Shown here in pieces: positions 16,786 to 24,763 of a DNA stretch of 64,000 nt. The stretch's first letter is position 1; the number at the start of each line of letters is the position of its first letter. The notes beneath the pieces are model-generated. The model had not been told where the DNA came from. It did not search any database and saw nothing but the letters and a program-made list of their open reading frames with translations. Source of the DNA: Clostridium lundense DSM 17049 (GTDB lineage: Bacteria; Bacillota; Clostridia; Clostridiales; Clostridiaceae); NCBI RefSeq assembly GCF_000619945.1, contig NZ_JHVC01000013.1, positions 47,097 through 111,096 on the forward strand. The letters run 5' to 3'. A program made the translations under genes and the position numbers.

Positions 16786-18064
16786 CTACACCACCTGCAT
16801 CCTCTTTGTATCTCTTGAAGTCTTTCAATGCATTATTCATTACTTCAATATCTGCATCATTCTTTTTAATTTCCTTTTGAGGCATATCAAGAGATGATCT
16901 TACATAATCCATATCTGCCTGGTCTTCTGCATCTATAAAACCAGTATCAACAGCATCTTTAAATATCTTCATTAAAATTTCCTTATCTTCGTCAGATAGC
17001 TTTCTTTGTGGAAACTTACCATAGCTGTCCTGTGGTCCAAAATTATATTCGATAAGTCTTCTAACCAATTGATCAATTAATACCTCTGTAAGATTTTCAT
17101 ATATACTGTCCAATACAGCCTGAAAGGTATCAAAGTGCTTTTGACCTAAAGAATAAGACCCCTTAGCTCCTTCATCACCAATTAATGAAGGAAGAAGAAG
17201 TCCTCTGTAAATCATTTTATTAAAATAACTGAGAGCAGCATTAAAAGCCTCACCAACTCCTGTTCCACCATTAGTAAGGGTTTTAACATCAGCTTTATTT
17301 TCACCAGAGCTAGTCATTGCAATTGCTTCTTGACTGTGGAGGTCACTTAATATTCTTAAAACATAATCAAGCTGCTGCACCTTTTCTCCTTGTTTATCAG
17401 GATCATTTATTTCTCCTTCAGGAACCATAGCAACAACTAATGGTGTACCAAACTTATCAAGAGCTCTTGCCCACATTTTTAAAATAGGATCTTTCAAAAG
17501 CCAATCTTTATATATCCTTTTAAATGCACTCCTGCCATAGATGTTTCCAAAACGTGAATTATGAGTATATATAATACACTTATTAGTGGGAATATCTACA
17601 TGTGAACCTGTAATCAAATATTGCTTTACTCCCACATCAAGAAGTCGTCCTTTATCATCTACATTAAAATAAATACCAAAAGGATGGTAGGTTGTAAGGC
17701 TATCTAATACAGTCTTTCCACCTTCCATATTATAATTAATTTCGGTAACGGAAAATCCAGCCCATATAGCTGATAAAATTTCCTCAGAAGCTTGATACAA
17801 ACTTCCCTTCATTCTCTCAAACTGCTTATTTATAAAATCCTTAATGTTAGGATTTTCATGGTCATACTCTCCAAGTTTGATAAGTACACCTAAAGTCAGA
17901 AAATCAAGTCCTTGTGCTACCGTTTCATCGGTGTCCAGCATTTTTTCATAATCTAAAATTCTAAGAGCATCAGGATTAACAATAGCATTGTCAAAGACCT
18001 TAAAAGTAGTACTAAGTTGAGAACCAACTTGTCCCATAATTCTTATATCATCCATACACATCAC
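16778..18064 (-). CDS. Portal protein, DUF935 (Mu gp29)
   Basis: A 428-residue protein with the DUF935 pattern: EEILSAIWAGFSVTEINYN, KWLL-type segment YKDWLLKDPILKMWARALDKFG, then GTPLVVAMVP and QKHFDTFQAVLDSIYENLTE. It forms the dodecameric vertex through which DNA enters. It is the third gene after the antiterminator, immediately downstream of terminase. Confidence 0.93.
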   Translation of the reverse strand: MMCMDDIRIMGQVGSQLSTTFKVFDNAIVNPDALRILDYEKMLDTDETVAQGLDFLTLGVLIKLGEYDHENPNIKDFINKQFERMKGSLYQASEEILSAIWAGFSVTEINYNMEGGKTVLDSLTTYHPFGIYFNVDDKGRLLDVGVKQYLITGSHVDIPTNKCIIYTHNSRFGNIYGRSAFKRIYKDWLLKDPILKMWARALDKFGTPLVVAMVPEGEINDPDKQGEKVQQLDYVLRILSDLHSQEAIAMTSSGENKADVKTLTNGGTGVGEAFNAALSYFNKMIYRGLLLPSLIGDEGAKGSYSLGQKHFDTFQAVLDSIYENLTEVLIDQLVRRLIEYNFGPQDSYGKFPQRKLSDEDKEILMKIFKDAVDTGFIDAEDQADMDYVRSSLDMPQKEIKKNDADIEVMNNALKDFKRYKEDAGGVDE

Positions 18065-18069
18065 CTCTC

Positions 18070-19731
18070 TTAGAATTTATCAAATATTTCTTTAAGCTTA
18101 CTCATTACCTTACCACCTTTGAAATCTTCACTAGCAGAATATTTTTTATGCTCCTTATTCCCGAGAATTGCAGAAGCAACTTCATCATAATTTGAAGCAT
18201 GTGCAAAGTGGTCAGCCTTAGCTCCTTCAAGGTAGGTATAAAATTGATTTCCTTTTTTATCAAATTGTTTTACCTTACATGGAGCCATAACCTGCTCAAT
18301 AAATCCTTCTCGGCCATCATCTTTTATATCCCTTGGAAGAATAATTTCTCTGCTTCTAAATCGGTCAAAGGTATAATCTAGAGATAAAGTTCTATTTATA
18401 TTTACTGAAAGCTCTCCATGCTTACCTTCACCAATAGTATAATAATCTGATTCTTTCATATTAGGATAATAAGCAAGATAAACTCTACCTCGAAATCTAA
18501 GGGCAAAATCTCTAGCTTTTTTATATTCCGGGTTAGCATCAATAACACATACAGCAACATCATACTTTTTCATTAGAACATCTAACTCTTCAAACTCATC
18601 TACAGTATCAGCTCTTAAAACCTTTTTCTTATTACCAAAAAAACTAGATATTCTAAAGTGAAGTTTTCTACCAACGTCAACTCCCATAGTGCATACTCCA
18701 TCTGGTGAATAAAGAGTACTATAATCACCCATACATGCAAAAACTTCATCACGAGTAAGGCTTCCACCTCTAGGAGTATAGGGAAGTCCAAGCTTAGACT
18801 TATAAAACTCTTCTTCATTCTTAGGATTCTTTTGAAAATCCACAAGAAACTTTACAGAAATAACTGAAGAATAAAGCTGAGATATATGATAACTATGAAC
18901 GTCTCTATCTCTAAATGTTGGAACCCATTCACCTCTTTGAGTGTGATCAATAGGCTTTCTACATTTTTTACATAACCTATGTTCTAGTGATATCTCCGGA
19001 TTAATATTTTCTTCCCAAGTAAGAGGCTGCCATTCTCCACAATGGTCACACTTTAAAAAATAATATCTTTGATCTCCGGCTAAAAAAGCTGAGTGAATTC
19101 CATACTCAGGATATGTAGGAGTAGATAACGCTCTAATCCATTTATAATAAGAGTGGTCAATTCTTGATTTAGCAAGTGGGATATTATCCTGAATCATTTC
19201 GTCATATTCATCCAGTACCAGAAGGTCACCATCAACAGATTTTAACTGCCTTGCATTTTGTGAACCTCTTAAATACATAAAATGATTTCCTATCTTTTTA
19301 ATAGAAACCTTATCTGCAGCATCCTTTTTTCTGCCTTTCTTGGTATCAAGATTAGAAATTTCGCCTTTACCTACTATAGATGCAAGAAAATCCGAATAAT
19401 CAATAACTGGGTTAAACCTTCCTTGAACGAACTCACCAATATGCGTAGAAGTAGGGAACAGATACACCACGTTACCTTTTGTTATTGCAAAATGAGTAGC
19501 AAGACCTAACATTATTTCCGAAATACCCATCTGACCAGATTTCATAACTACAATTTCATTTGCAGTGTCATTAAGTATTCCTTCTTGGTACCAGTGACCA
19601 TCCAAGGAGTATTTCATTCTGTCAATTTTTCCTTTAACAGACCAGTTATTTTTTAAGAACTCCAGTGGATTATCGGCTACCTTGTATATGCTGCTGCTAT
19701 CATTTTCAACAAGCTCATCTAATAAGCCCAA
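18070..19731 (-). CDS. Terminase large subunit (Mu gp28 position, GpA-like zinc finger)
   Basis: A 553-residue protein from TTG at 19731, selected because AAGGAGGTGG stands six bases upstream; a longer frame starting at 19773 has no such site. The ATPase part shows a Walker-A-like KSGQMGISE and Walker B LLVLDEYDEM. A four-cysteine finger follows (CDHC ... CKKC, about residues 225-255), then the nuclease domain with MGVDVGRK and CVIDANPEY acidic residues. It packages DNA by headful from the integrated copy in Mu-like phages. Confidence 0.88.
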   Translation of the reverse strand: MGLLDELVENDSSSIYKVADNPLEFLKNNWSVKGKIDRMKYSLDGHWYQEGILNDTANEIVVMKSGQMGISEIMLGLATHFAITKGNVVYLFPTSTHIGEFVQGRFNPVIDYSDFLASIVGKGEISNLDTKKGRKKDAADKVSIKKIGNHFMYLRGSQNARQLKSVDGDLLVLDEYDEMIQDNIPLAKSRIDHSYYKWIRALSTPTYPEYGIHSAFLAGDQRYYFLKCDHCGEWQPLTWEENINPEISLEHRLCKKCRKPIDHTQRGEWVPTFRDRDVHSYHISQLYSSVISVKFLVDFQKNPKNEEEFYKSKLGLPYTPRGGSLTRDEVFACMGDYSTLYSPDGVCTMGVDVGRKLHFRISSFFGNKKKVLRADTVDEFEELDVLMKKYDVAVCVIDANPEYKKARDFALRFRGRVYLAYYPNMKESDYYTIGEGKHGELSVNINRTLSLDYTFDRFRSREIILPRDIKDDGREGFIEQVMAPCKVKQFDKKGNQFYTYLEGAKADHFAHASNYDEVASAILGNKEHKKYSASEDFKGGKVMSKLKEIFDKF

Positions 19732-19848
19732 TATATCCACCTCCTTCAAAAGGGCGTGCTTCGCCATCCACAACTTTAAAACTAAGCTGCAGCTAAAAAA
19801 TTTATGCCCCCATAGCCTAAACTACCGCCGAAACAGGTTAGTTTATAC
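19732..19848 (-). promoter_or_regulatory. Structured leader between the LoaP-like gene and terminase; candidate antitermination RNA element
   Basis: A 117-nt non-coding stretch directly after loaP. On the minus-strand RNA, a hairpin with a 7-bp outer stem (19818-19824 with 19839-19845), one bulged base, two inner GC pairs and a 9-nt loop is followed by a self-complementary AGCTGCAGCT (19785-19794) and a GGCG/CGCC hairpin (19753-19765). LoaP proteins act through a hairpin element in the nascent leader. That this is the target is inference. Confidence 0.5.
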
Positions 19849-20358
19849 TTATGGTTCTTTTAAATCAATACAAAACTCAATTTCTTTAGGTTTATCATAA
19901 AGATAAAATTTTACTTTAACTCTACCTTTGCGTTTATCAACTTTTGTTATAAATCTTTCCATACCCAAAAGGGCACCTGATAAAATTTTAATTCTGTTGT
20001 TTTTAATTACAGCCTTAGAAATCTTTACAGTATCACCATCACCAACAAATTGTAATATTCTTTCCATTTCACAATCTGGGATAGGTATTGGAAGACCTCC
20101 TGTATCCATTCTTCCAAGTATCCTTATTACTCCAGGAGTATTTTTTATAATGTAATAAATATCTTCATTCAACTCACAATATATAAATACATAACCGGGA
20201 TACAATAGTCTTAAAACTCTTTGCCATATATTTTTATTTCTCTCCAGCATTTCTCTTTTGAAAACTCTTACATCAATTCCTAGAGCATCTCTTTTTAAAA
20301 CTCTGCTAACGTCTTCTTCGCAAGTGGTATTTACATGGAGCACGTACCATTTATTCAT
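19849..20358 (-). CDS. loaP: NusG-family processive antiterminator, LoaP-like
   Basis: A 169-residue protein from ATG at 20358. The NGN domain (residues 1-105) has NKWYVLHVNTTCEEDVSRVL and LYPGYVFIYCELNEDIYYII, then NTPGVIRILG. The C-terminal KOW domain has GDTVKISK ... ILSGALLGMERFITKVDKRKGRVKV, matching the LoaP branch rather than housekeeping NusG. It overlaps gp27 by 8 bp and lies upstream of terminase and all virion genes. The predicted role is to keep polymerase on the about 20-kb late transcript. Phage carriage is notable. Confidence 0.85.
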   Translation of the reverse strand: MNKWYVLHVNTTCEEDVSRVLKRDALGIDVRVFKREMLERNKNIWQRVLRLLYPGYVFIYCELNEDIYYIIKNTPGVIRILGRMDTGGLPIPIPDCEMERILQFVGDGDTVKISKAVIKNNRIKILSGALLGMERFITKVDKRKGRVKVKFYLYDKPKEIEFCIDLKEP

Positions 20359-20920
20359 TGTTTTCACTCTCCATTCTTTCTGCCACCTTATCAGCCAATT
20401 CACACATTCGTTTGAATAAATCCGGCTGTTGTTTAAGCTCCTGCTTTAATTCTTCTTTAAGCTTTGATAATGCATCATTAACTCCACGCTTATATTCAAG
20501 CTTGAACTTTTCTTTGTAAACAGTAGAGCGTTCAAGCTGTACTGCTACACGCATTGCTTTATCTATAGGCATCTCTAACATTTCTTCTTGAGCTATTGCC
20601 ATTCTTTGAGCTAATCCATGTGCCATCATTTGATTTACTGCCCCAATAACATCAAGATTCTTATCTTCTTTCACTGCCTCGACTATAACCTTCATCTGCT
20701 CTGCAGATTCTTTTAATGACTTTGCAATATTATTATTCCTGAAAGCATATCTGCCTATGGAAGATTTACTTATTGGATACCCAAGCTCAGTAACTTCTTC
20801 AGCTATTTCAACATAGCCTATATTTACATCAGCAAGCCTTTGATTAATTAATTCCTTTATTTCTTCAGGGAATTCATCAATTCTGCATTTTATTCTTGTC
20901 CTTTCTCTTTCCTTTCCCAA
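20351..20920 (-). CDS. Terminase small-subunit-like protein, DUF3486 (Mu gp27)
   Basis: A 189-residue helical protein. Residues 13-60 have the DUF3486 text FPEEIKELINQRLADVN, then VTELGYPISKSSIGRYA, an HTH that probably binds phage DNA. The rest is long charged helix. In Mu gp27 precedes the terminase gp28; here loaP is inserted between the two. Confidence 0.85.
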   Translation of the reverse strand: MGKERERTRIKCRIDEFPEEIKELINQRLADVNIGYVEIAEEVTELGYPISKSSIGRYAFRNNNIAKSLKESAEQMKVIVEAVKEDKNLDVIGAVNQMMAHGLAQRMAIAQEEMLEMPIDKAMRVAVQLERSTVYKEKFKLEYKRGVNDALSKLKEELKQELKQQPDLFKRMCELADKVAERMESENNE

Positions 20921-20931
20921 AATATCACCCC

Positions 20932-21288
20932 TTATAGGTCGATTCCTGGTTCCGGTATTGAAAACTGAATTACATCTGTGCCTTTAGATGTAAGTTTAAC
21001 TTCATCATCTTCTTGATCCGCGTCCAAAACCTCCACTGGATTTTTAGTTAATTCATTTCTAGCTCTTATAATCCCTTTATCTTCAAAGTAATCCAAAATA
21101 TCATATAACTCAGAATCGTCAATATCCCTTCCTGAAATAGCTGCTTTCAAGTCTGCAATTTTGAACCATCTTGTTTTAAAAACAAGTGCAATGGTTCTTA
21201 TTATGATTCCTCTTTTCCTTCTGGCCTCAGCTGCAATTACCTGTTCCATTGCTTTTTTCTTTAATTGTTCAGTATCCAAATTCATCAC
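20932..21288 (-). CDS. Winged-helix phage protein (Mu gp26 position)
   Basis: A 118-residue protein. Residues 28-85 look like a winged helix: RTIALVFKTRWFKIADLKAAI, then SELYDILDYFEDKGIIRAR. An acidic C-terminal tail follows (DADQEDDEV). It overlaps the coiled-coil gene by 4 bp. The function in Mu is not established; it may regulate packaging or transcription. Confidence 0.65.
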   Translation of the reverse strand: MMNLDTEQLKKKAMEQVIAAEARRKRGIIIRTIALVFKTRWFKIADLKAAISGRDIDDSELYDILDYFEDKGIIRARNELTKNPVEVLDADQEDDEVKLTSKGTDVIQFSIPEPGIDL

Positions 21289-21605
21289 TTTCCTTTCATA
21301 TCAAGTAAAATGTCAAAAATTCTATCAAGCTTTTTCATTATTTCTCCAGTAGTCTGGAGATAATCAGATTTTCTAACATATTCTTTGCTCACATCTTCTT
21401 TATGCTCATTTAAATCATCTCTGAGCTGGTCTATTTTTTCCGTATGTTCTTTTATATCCTTTTCGCTCTTTTGTAAAGTCTCTTTTATGTCCTTGTCCAG
21501 CTTGCAAAACCTATCCTCAAATAACTTCTTAGTGTCTTTTAGAAAGTAGGCGATTATACCTATGACACAAGTTATAATTATTTGATAAACCCAAGTGCTA
21601 CCCAT
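21285..21605 (-). CDS. Membrane-anchored coiled-coil protein (DUF2730-like, Mu gp25 position)
   Basis: A 106-residue protein with one N-terminal membrane segment (VYQIIITCVIGIIAYFL, residues 6-22) and a long coiled coil to the end. Such small TM/coiled-coil proteins begin the late region of Mu-type phages and have been suggested as lysis accessory or DUF2730 proteins. Ribosome site GGGGAGGG is strong. Confidence 0.6.
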   Translation of the reverse strand: MGSTWVYQIIITCVIGIIAYFLKDTKKLFEDRFCKLDKDIKETLQKSEKDIKEHTEKIDQLRDDLNEHKEDVSKEYVRKSDYLQTTGEIMKKLDRIFDILLDMKGK

Positions 21606-21646
21606 AAGTTGACCCTCCCCATAACTCCATGCTTTAGTACCTTCAT
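21578..21646 (-). CDS. 22-codon leader reading frame at the head of the late operon
   Basis: ATG at 21646 follows GGGAGGGAGC at ideal spacing, and the frame runs MKVLKHGVMGRV to TAA at 21578, overlapping the next start by 28 bp in another frame. It may be a leader peptide or the remnant of a longer small protein. The evidence is only the ribosome site and an open frame. Confidence 0.3.
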   Translation of the reverse strand: MKVLKHGVMGRVNLWVALGFIK

Positions 21647-21672
21647 ATAGCTCCCTCCCGCAAAAAATAAAA

Positions 21673-21712
21673 AATACCAGTATGAGGTTTTTTTAACCTC
21701 TATACTGGTATT
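21673..21712. terminator. Strong bidirectional terminator between mor and the late operon
   Basis: AATACCAGTATGAGG pairs with CCTCTATACTGGTATT around an A/T loop, giving a stem of about 15 bp. Both sides have T runs in the direction of transcription. It would stop the early transcript after mor. Confidence 0.85.
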
Positions 21713-21758
21713 TTAATCCTTTAGAATTTTCTTGGAAATTTGCAACTTGCTAAGAAAG

Positions 21759-22070
21759 TTATAAGCTATCAAATAATGTTACTTGCCCATCAATTACAGG
21801 GACAACTCCATCACATATGTTCCTAACTGTCCTTTCACATATGTTATATTTTATAGCTAAATCCTGATAATTATACCCATTAAATTCTTTCTTTATTTTT
21901 TCATTCCTAATTGTCTTAAAAAGCGTGTCGTACTTTGGTATATATATCGTTGTCCCGCCCAACTTCTCAGCTATCTTACATAAATTATCAATTCCGATTA
22001 TCTTGGCATAATAAGCGTATGGCTCTGGAAGTATGTCCGGATTAAGTAGTTCTTTATCTAATTCTTCCAA
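21759..22070 (-). CDS. mor: Mor-family transcription activator
   Basis: A 103-residue protein of Mor/C family length. The N-terminus DILPEPYAYYAKIIGIDNLCKIAEKLGGTTIYIP is the dimerisation part with the family's GG-x-x-x-YIP motif. The C-terminus YNYQDLAIKYNICERTVRNI is the DNA-binding helix-turn-helix. It is the last early gene before the terminator, as mor is in Mu, and should activate middle/late transcription. Confidence 0.88.
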   Translation of the reverse strand: MEELDKELLNPDILPEPYAYYAKIIGIDNLCKIAEKLGGTTIYIPKYDTLFKTIRNEKIKKEFNGYNYQDLAIKYNICERTVRNICDGVVPVIDGQVTLFDSL

Positions 22071-22203
22071 AGTACCACCCCCTTTATTTTAATCTATTTT
22101 TTCAAAAAGTAAAATGGTAAATTATACTTATATTGGCTAGTGAACTTTAAAATTTGCCATCTTACTTGAAAATTTATGTCATACCTTAAATGTAATATTA
22201 ATA
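22071..22203 (-). promoter_or_regulatory. Upstream region of mor with inverted 'ATGGYAAATT' motif
   Basis: The 133-bp gap contains a TATAAT box on the minus strand (22121-22126). It also holds two related motifs in opposite orientation: ATGGTAAATT on the plus strand near 22114 and AAGATGGCAAATTT on the minus strand near 22153. This suggests a regulated middle promoter. Which protein binds is unknown. Confidence 0.4.
22153..22175. repeat. 23-bp direct repeat, copy 1 (partner at 26152-26174)
   Basis: TTTGCCATCTTA-C-TTGAAAATTT occurs here and, with one change, at 26152-26174. The two copies bracket the block of small semi-essential genes from the Spo0E-like gene to gemA. Confidence 0.7.
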
Positions 22204-22611
22204 TCATCTGTCTCTTTCTGCAACCTTTTTAAGTGCTTCTATGAGGTTGGAAGCCTTATCAAAGGTTAGCCACTTTTCATTTTCAACTCTGCAGTATTTT
22301 TTCATGAAGGCATTAAGTCTTTTGGGATTGCTGTCCCATCCTAATTCTCTTTCAAGAGCATGGATCTTATATACTTGGTCTTCTGTAGCCATATTACTTC
22401 TATATTGTGGTTCTTTTCTTACTCCTGTTTTCTTATATTCAAGTTCATCAATAACCATTGCTGCCTGTAAACTTGTAAGCTGTGCTATGCTAGTAACTCC
22501 AACAAGATTTTCAATAAAAGCATGAAGGAGCTCATTATCTAAATCAAGCTCCTTAGCAGTTGCAAATATCTTTGCTCTTTGTCTGGCATATATTTTACGC
22601 ATCTTCATCAT
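22204..22611 (-). CDS. gemA: GemA / Mu gp16-family regulatory protein
   Basis: A protein of about 135 residues. The family signature is complete: ELDLDNELLHAFIENLVGVTSIAQLTSLQAA in the first half, then TEDQVYKIHALERELGW and RLNAFMKKYCRVENEKWLTFDKASNLIEAL. In Mu, GemA affects host gyrase and DNA supercoiling. The start is one of several clustered ATGs at 22605-22611, overlapping the small upstream reading frame. Confidence 0.85.
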   Translation of the reverse strand: MMKMRKIYARQRAKIFATAKELDLDNELLHAFIENLVGVTSIAQLTSLQAAMVIDELEYKKTGVRKEPQYRSNMATEDQVYKIHALERELGWDSNPKRLNAFMKKYCRVENEKWLTFDKASNLIEALKKVAERDR

Positions 22612-22738
22612 CAACCTTATACTCTATGCCTATTTTAATCCCTTCATCTACTATAACAGCCTTCTTAAGATCCTCTAGAGCCTCATTAAACTCTTCTGTA
22701 CCTTCTTTAAATCCTGAAACCTTTAAGAAATGGCTTAC
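22595..22738 (-). CDS. 47-codon frame without a normal start, in frame after the stop of the upstream gene
   Basis: The frame reads SHFLKVSGFKEGTEEFNEALEDL and on to KIGIEYKVDDEDA, then TAA at 22595. It looks like real acidic protein text and overlaps the gemA start in the coupled manner of its neighbours. It has no ATG, GTG or TTG; it opens with GTA directly after TAA-AAA of the preceding gene, in the same frame. It is either a gene whose GTG start mutated to GTA, or a readthrough extension. Confidence 0.45.
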   Translation of the reverse strand, partial: VSHFLKVSGFKEGTEEFNEALEDLKKAVIVDEGIKIGIEYKVDDEDA

Positions 22739-22741
22739 TTT

Positions 22742-23257
22742 TTACCATGCACTAGCCTCGCTTATAAAATATGCCCAATGCTCTGCATCATCTTCTGTCA
22801 TACCAATGCTTACTAGAAAAGCTTTGTCCTTTTCCCATACTCCCTTTAATTTCTTCTTGGCTAGTTTTTTATCATCATCACTTACAGGTAGTTGTACAAT
22901 AATATCTACAACTTTTTGTTCTACATAGTTACCTAAGCAGATGGGTGCCAACATCTTTTTAAAAGCATCAGTCATCTTATAATCTTTCTCTTCTTTAACA
23001 AAATCAGCTAGAACATTTTCAGGAATCATCTGCTTTAAATATTCTATACTTATAAGTTTTACTGATTCAGTATTAGTTGCTGTAGCACAATTGCTATCAT
23101 TTCCCCAAAACTTAACTTGCTTAGTCTTTGAATTTTCTAACTGTGAAACTGCTTCTTTCTGAAGATCTGCTTTAATTTTATTGATTTCTTTTTTGCCATC
23201 CTCAACAAGCTTATCCCATTCAGCATACTTGTCTACTATTTCTCCAATATTACTCAT
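22742..23257 (-). CDS. Early phage protein, unknown, helical
   Basis: A 171-residue charged helical protein with an N-terminal coiled-coil region (about 8-45) and a central WGNDSNCATATNTESVKLI stretch. It overlaps the AbrB-like gene by 8 bp. No nuclease or ATPase motif is visible. Size and position recall the DNA-end protector Gam slot of Mu's semi-essential region, but the sequence does not clearly support that call. Confidence 0.6.
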   Translation of the reverse strand: MSNIGEIVDKYAEWDKLVEDGKKEINKIKADLQKEAVSQLENSKTKQVKFWGNDSNCATATNTESVKLISIEYLKQMIPENVLADFVKEEKDYKMTDAFKKMLAPICLGNYVEQKVVDIIVQLPVSDDDKKLAKKKLKGVWEKDKAFLVSIGMTEDDAEHWAYFISEASAW

Positions 23258-23489
23258 TAATCATACCTCCAAGTTCCTTTATGCAGTCACTGCATACCCT
23301 TTTATTTTTATAGACAACAACCTTTTTATCACTTTCACAGAATAAACACTTCTGTACATGAGGCTTTACTACAATATTTCCTCCTTCTATCACTAAGTCA
23401 ACAGCATCTCCTGAATCAAATCCTAAATCTCTTCTTAGATCTGCTGGTATTGTTAACCCACCAGCTTTATTAATTTTCTTAAATTTCAT
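23250..23489 (-). CDS. AbrB/SpoVT-type DNA-binding protein fused to a zinc-ribbon tail
   Basis: A 79-residue protein. Residues 3-45 are a swapped-hairpin AbrB domain (KINKAGGLTIPADLRRDLGF, then GDAVDLVIEGGNIVV). Residues 46-75 carry CLFC ... CSDC, a probable zinc site. AbrB-type regulators control transition-state genes in Firmicutes; a phage copy next to a Spo0E-like gene is suggestive. The direct target is unknown. Confidence 0.8.
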   Translation of the reverse strand: MKFKKINKAGGLTIPADLRRDLGFDSGDAVDLVIEGGNIVVKPHVQKCLFCESDKKVVVYKNKRVCSDCIKELGGMINE

Positions 23490-23503
23490 AAATAAATTCC
23501 TCC

Positions 23504-23644
23504 TTAACTCTTATATCTTATTTCAGTTATTTTTCCATCCTCGCATTTAAATGAAACCTTAAGATTAATGTACATTTGTGTCAATATTACCGCAGGAGTC
23601 TCGTTAGCCTTTTTTAGAAAAGCTTCCTTAGATTCCTTTGTCAC
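23504..23644 (-). CDS. Small phage protein (46 aa)
   Basis: GTG at 23644 follows AGGGAGG at good spacing and the frame runs to TAA at 23504, closing the gap before the AbrB-like gene. The sequence begins MTKESKEAFLKKANETPAVI and ends KITEIRYKS. No family is recognised. Confidence 0.6.
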   Translation of the reverse strand: MTKESKEAFLKKANETPAVILTQMYINLKVSFKCEDGKITEIRYKS

Positions 23645-23733
23645 TGCATTTCCCTCCCTTATAACTTTCTTATTGGTTCTATGACTTTTTCATAAAGTTC
23701 CATATGACTATACTTCTTTTCACCAACTCTAAA

Positions 23734-24423
23734 TTAATAATCTTCATCACTTAAATATAAATCATAATCTTCTGGATCTGTTCCATGATCTAATACAATT
23801 TTAGAACCAGCTCCATAAATCTTAAATAGTAATGCATCTACTCCATATAGTCCACCAAGTATTTTTCTAGTATCTAGGGTTTCATCTCTAAGTGTTATGC
23901 TGTATGGCTTGCCTTCTTTATCTATATTAATTTGATAATCACATGAGTATTTGTAATCTTTTTCTTCTTCATCAATATAAATATGGCAATATCCACCACT
24001 AGTAGGTTCAATTATTAAAGTCATTTTATCATCATAATTTACATCAGCTTGATCAATACCTTCTTTGATTTTCTCTATAATTTCACTTAATTTATACTCT
24101 CTCTTAACATCGGAAAGCATCTTTTCGGTAGCTTCTTTTACCTTTTCAATACCTTGTACTGTTATTACTTCATCTAATTTTTCTTTAAGTGCTGCTAATA
24201 TTAAACAGTTATATCCTGACAACTCTAATTTATCCAAATTAACATTAAGATTTTCTTCTATATGTTTTTTTAGAGCCTTTCCAAAATCACTGTATTCTCT
24301 GAAGACATCATCTACAATATCTTTTATTGTCTTTTCAAATCTATCTTTAACTATCTTTTCAACATAGTTTTCCTTTTCAAGAGTAGACAAAGTATCATTA
24401 ACAATTTTATTTAAATCTATCAT
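23734..24423 (-). CDS. Early phage protein, unknown (229 aa)
   Basis: An acidic protein. Residues 1-130 are helical and coiled-coil prone. Residues 135-229 are beta-rich with LIIEPTSGGYCHIYIDEEEK and GLYGVDALLFKIYGAG. No catalytic motif is visible. It lies in the semi-essential early block and is co-oriented with neighbours. Confidence 0.55.
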   Translation of the reverse strand: MIDLNKIVNDTLSTLEKENYVEKIVKDRFEKTIKDIVDDVFREYSDFGKALKKHIEENLNVNLDKLELSGYNCLILAALKEKLDEVITVQGIEKVKEATEKMLSDVKREYKLSEIIEKIKEGIDQADVNYDDKMTLIIEPTSGGYCHIYIDEEEKDYKYSCDYQINIDKEGKPYSITLRDETLDTRKILGGLYGVDALLFKIYGAGSKIVLDHGTDPEDYDLYLSDEDY

Positions 24424-24461
24424 TATAATCCCTCCATTTTTTTAGTTCTTCATATCTTCAA

Positions 24462-24656
24462 TTATTGAACAAACTCAAATATTTTACTTAAATGCTTCTT
24501 CGCATTTCCTACAAAGTGAAATGTGATGCCTTCTTCATCATCAACATCGATCTTATTGCCATTGTCTTTTATCTCGCATGGATATTCATTGCCTTTTTTC
24601 CAGTTGGTATATGGATACATATCATATCCAAAGTTAGCTTTTGCTATTGCCTTCAT
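24462..24656 (-). CDS. Small early phage protein, beta-rich (64 aa)
   Basis: ATG at 24656 was chosen over an earlier in-frame start because AAGGGGATGAGC precedes it and its ATGA overlaps the stop of the small gene upstream. The sequence MKAIAKANFGYDMYPYTNW then EGITFHFVGNAKK resembles short SH3/OB-like phage proteins. Function unknown. Confidence 0.6.
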   Translation of the reverse strand: MKAIAKANFGYDMYPYTNWKKGNEYPCEIKDNGNKIDVDDEEGITFHFVGNAKKHLSKIFEFVQ

Positions 24657-24754
24657 AAGCTCATCCCCTTTCTTAATGCACACATAGTACAACATGCCTT
24701 CATGCTCTCATTTTCTAATACTTGCTTAGCCAAATCTGACTCCCAACAGTTCAT
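24653..24754 (-). CDS. 33-residue cysteine-containing micro-protein
   Basis: ATG at 24754 with AGAAAGG upstream; the frame ends in TGA overlapping the next ATG (ATGA), a hallmark of coupled translation. The sequence contains MNCWESD and ACCTMCALRKG, a possible metal site. Very short, so supported mainly by the overlap. Confidence 0.45.
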   Translation of the reverse strand: MNCWESDLAKQVLENESMKACCTMCALRKGMSL

Positions 24755-24763
24755 AACCTTTCT

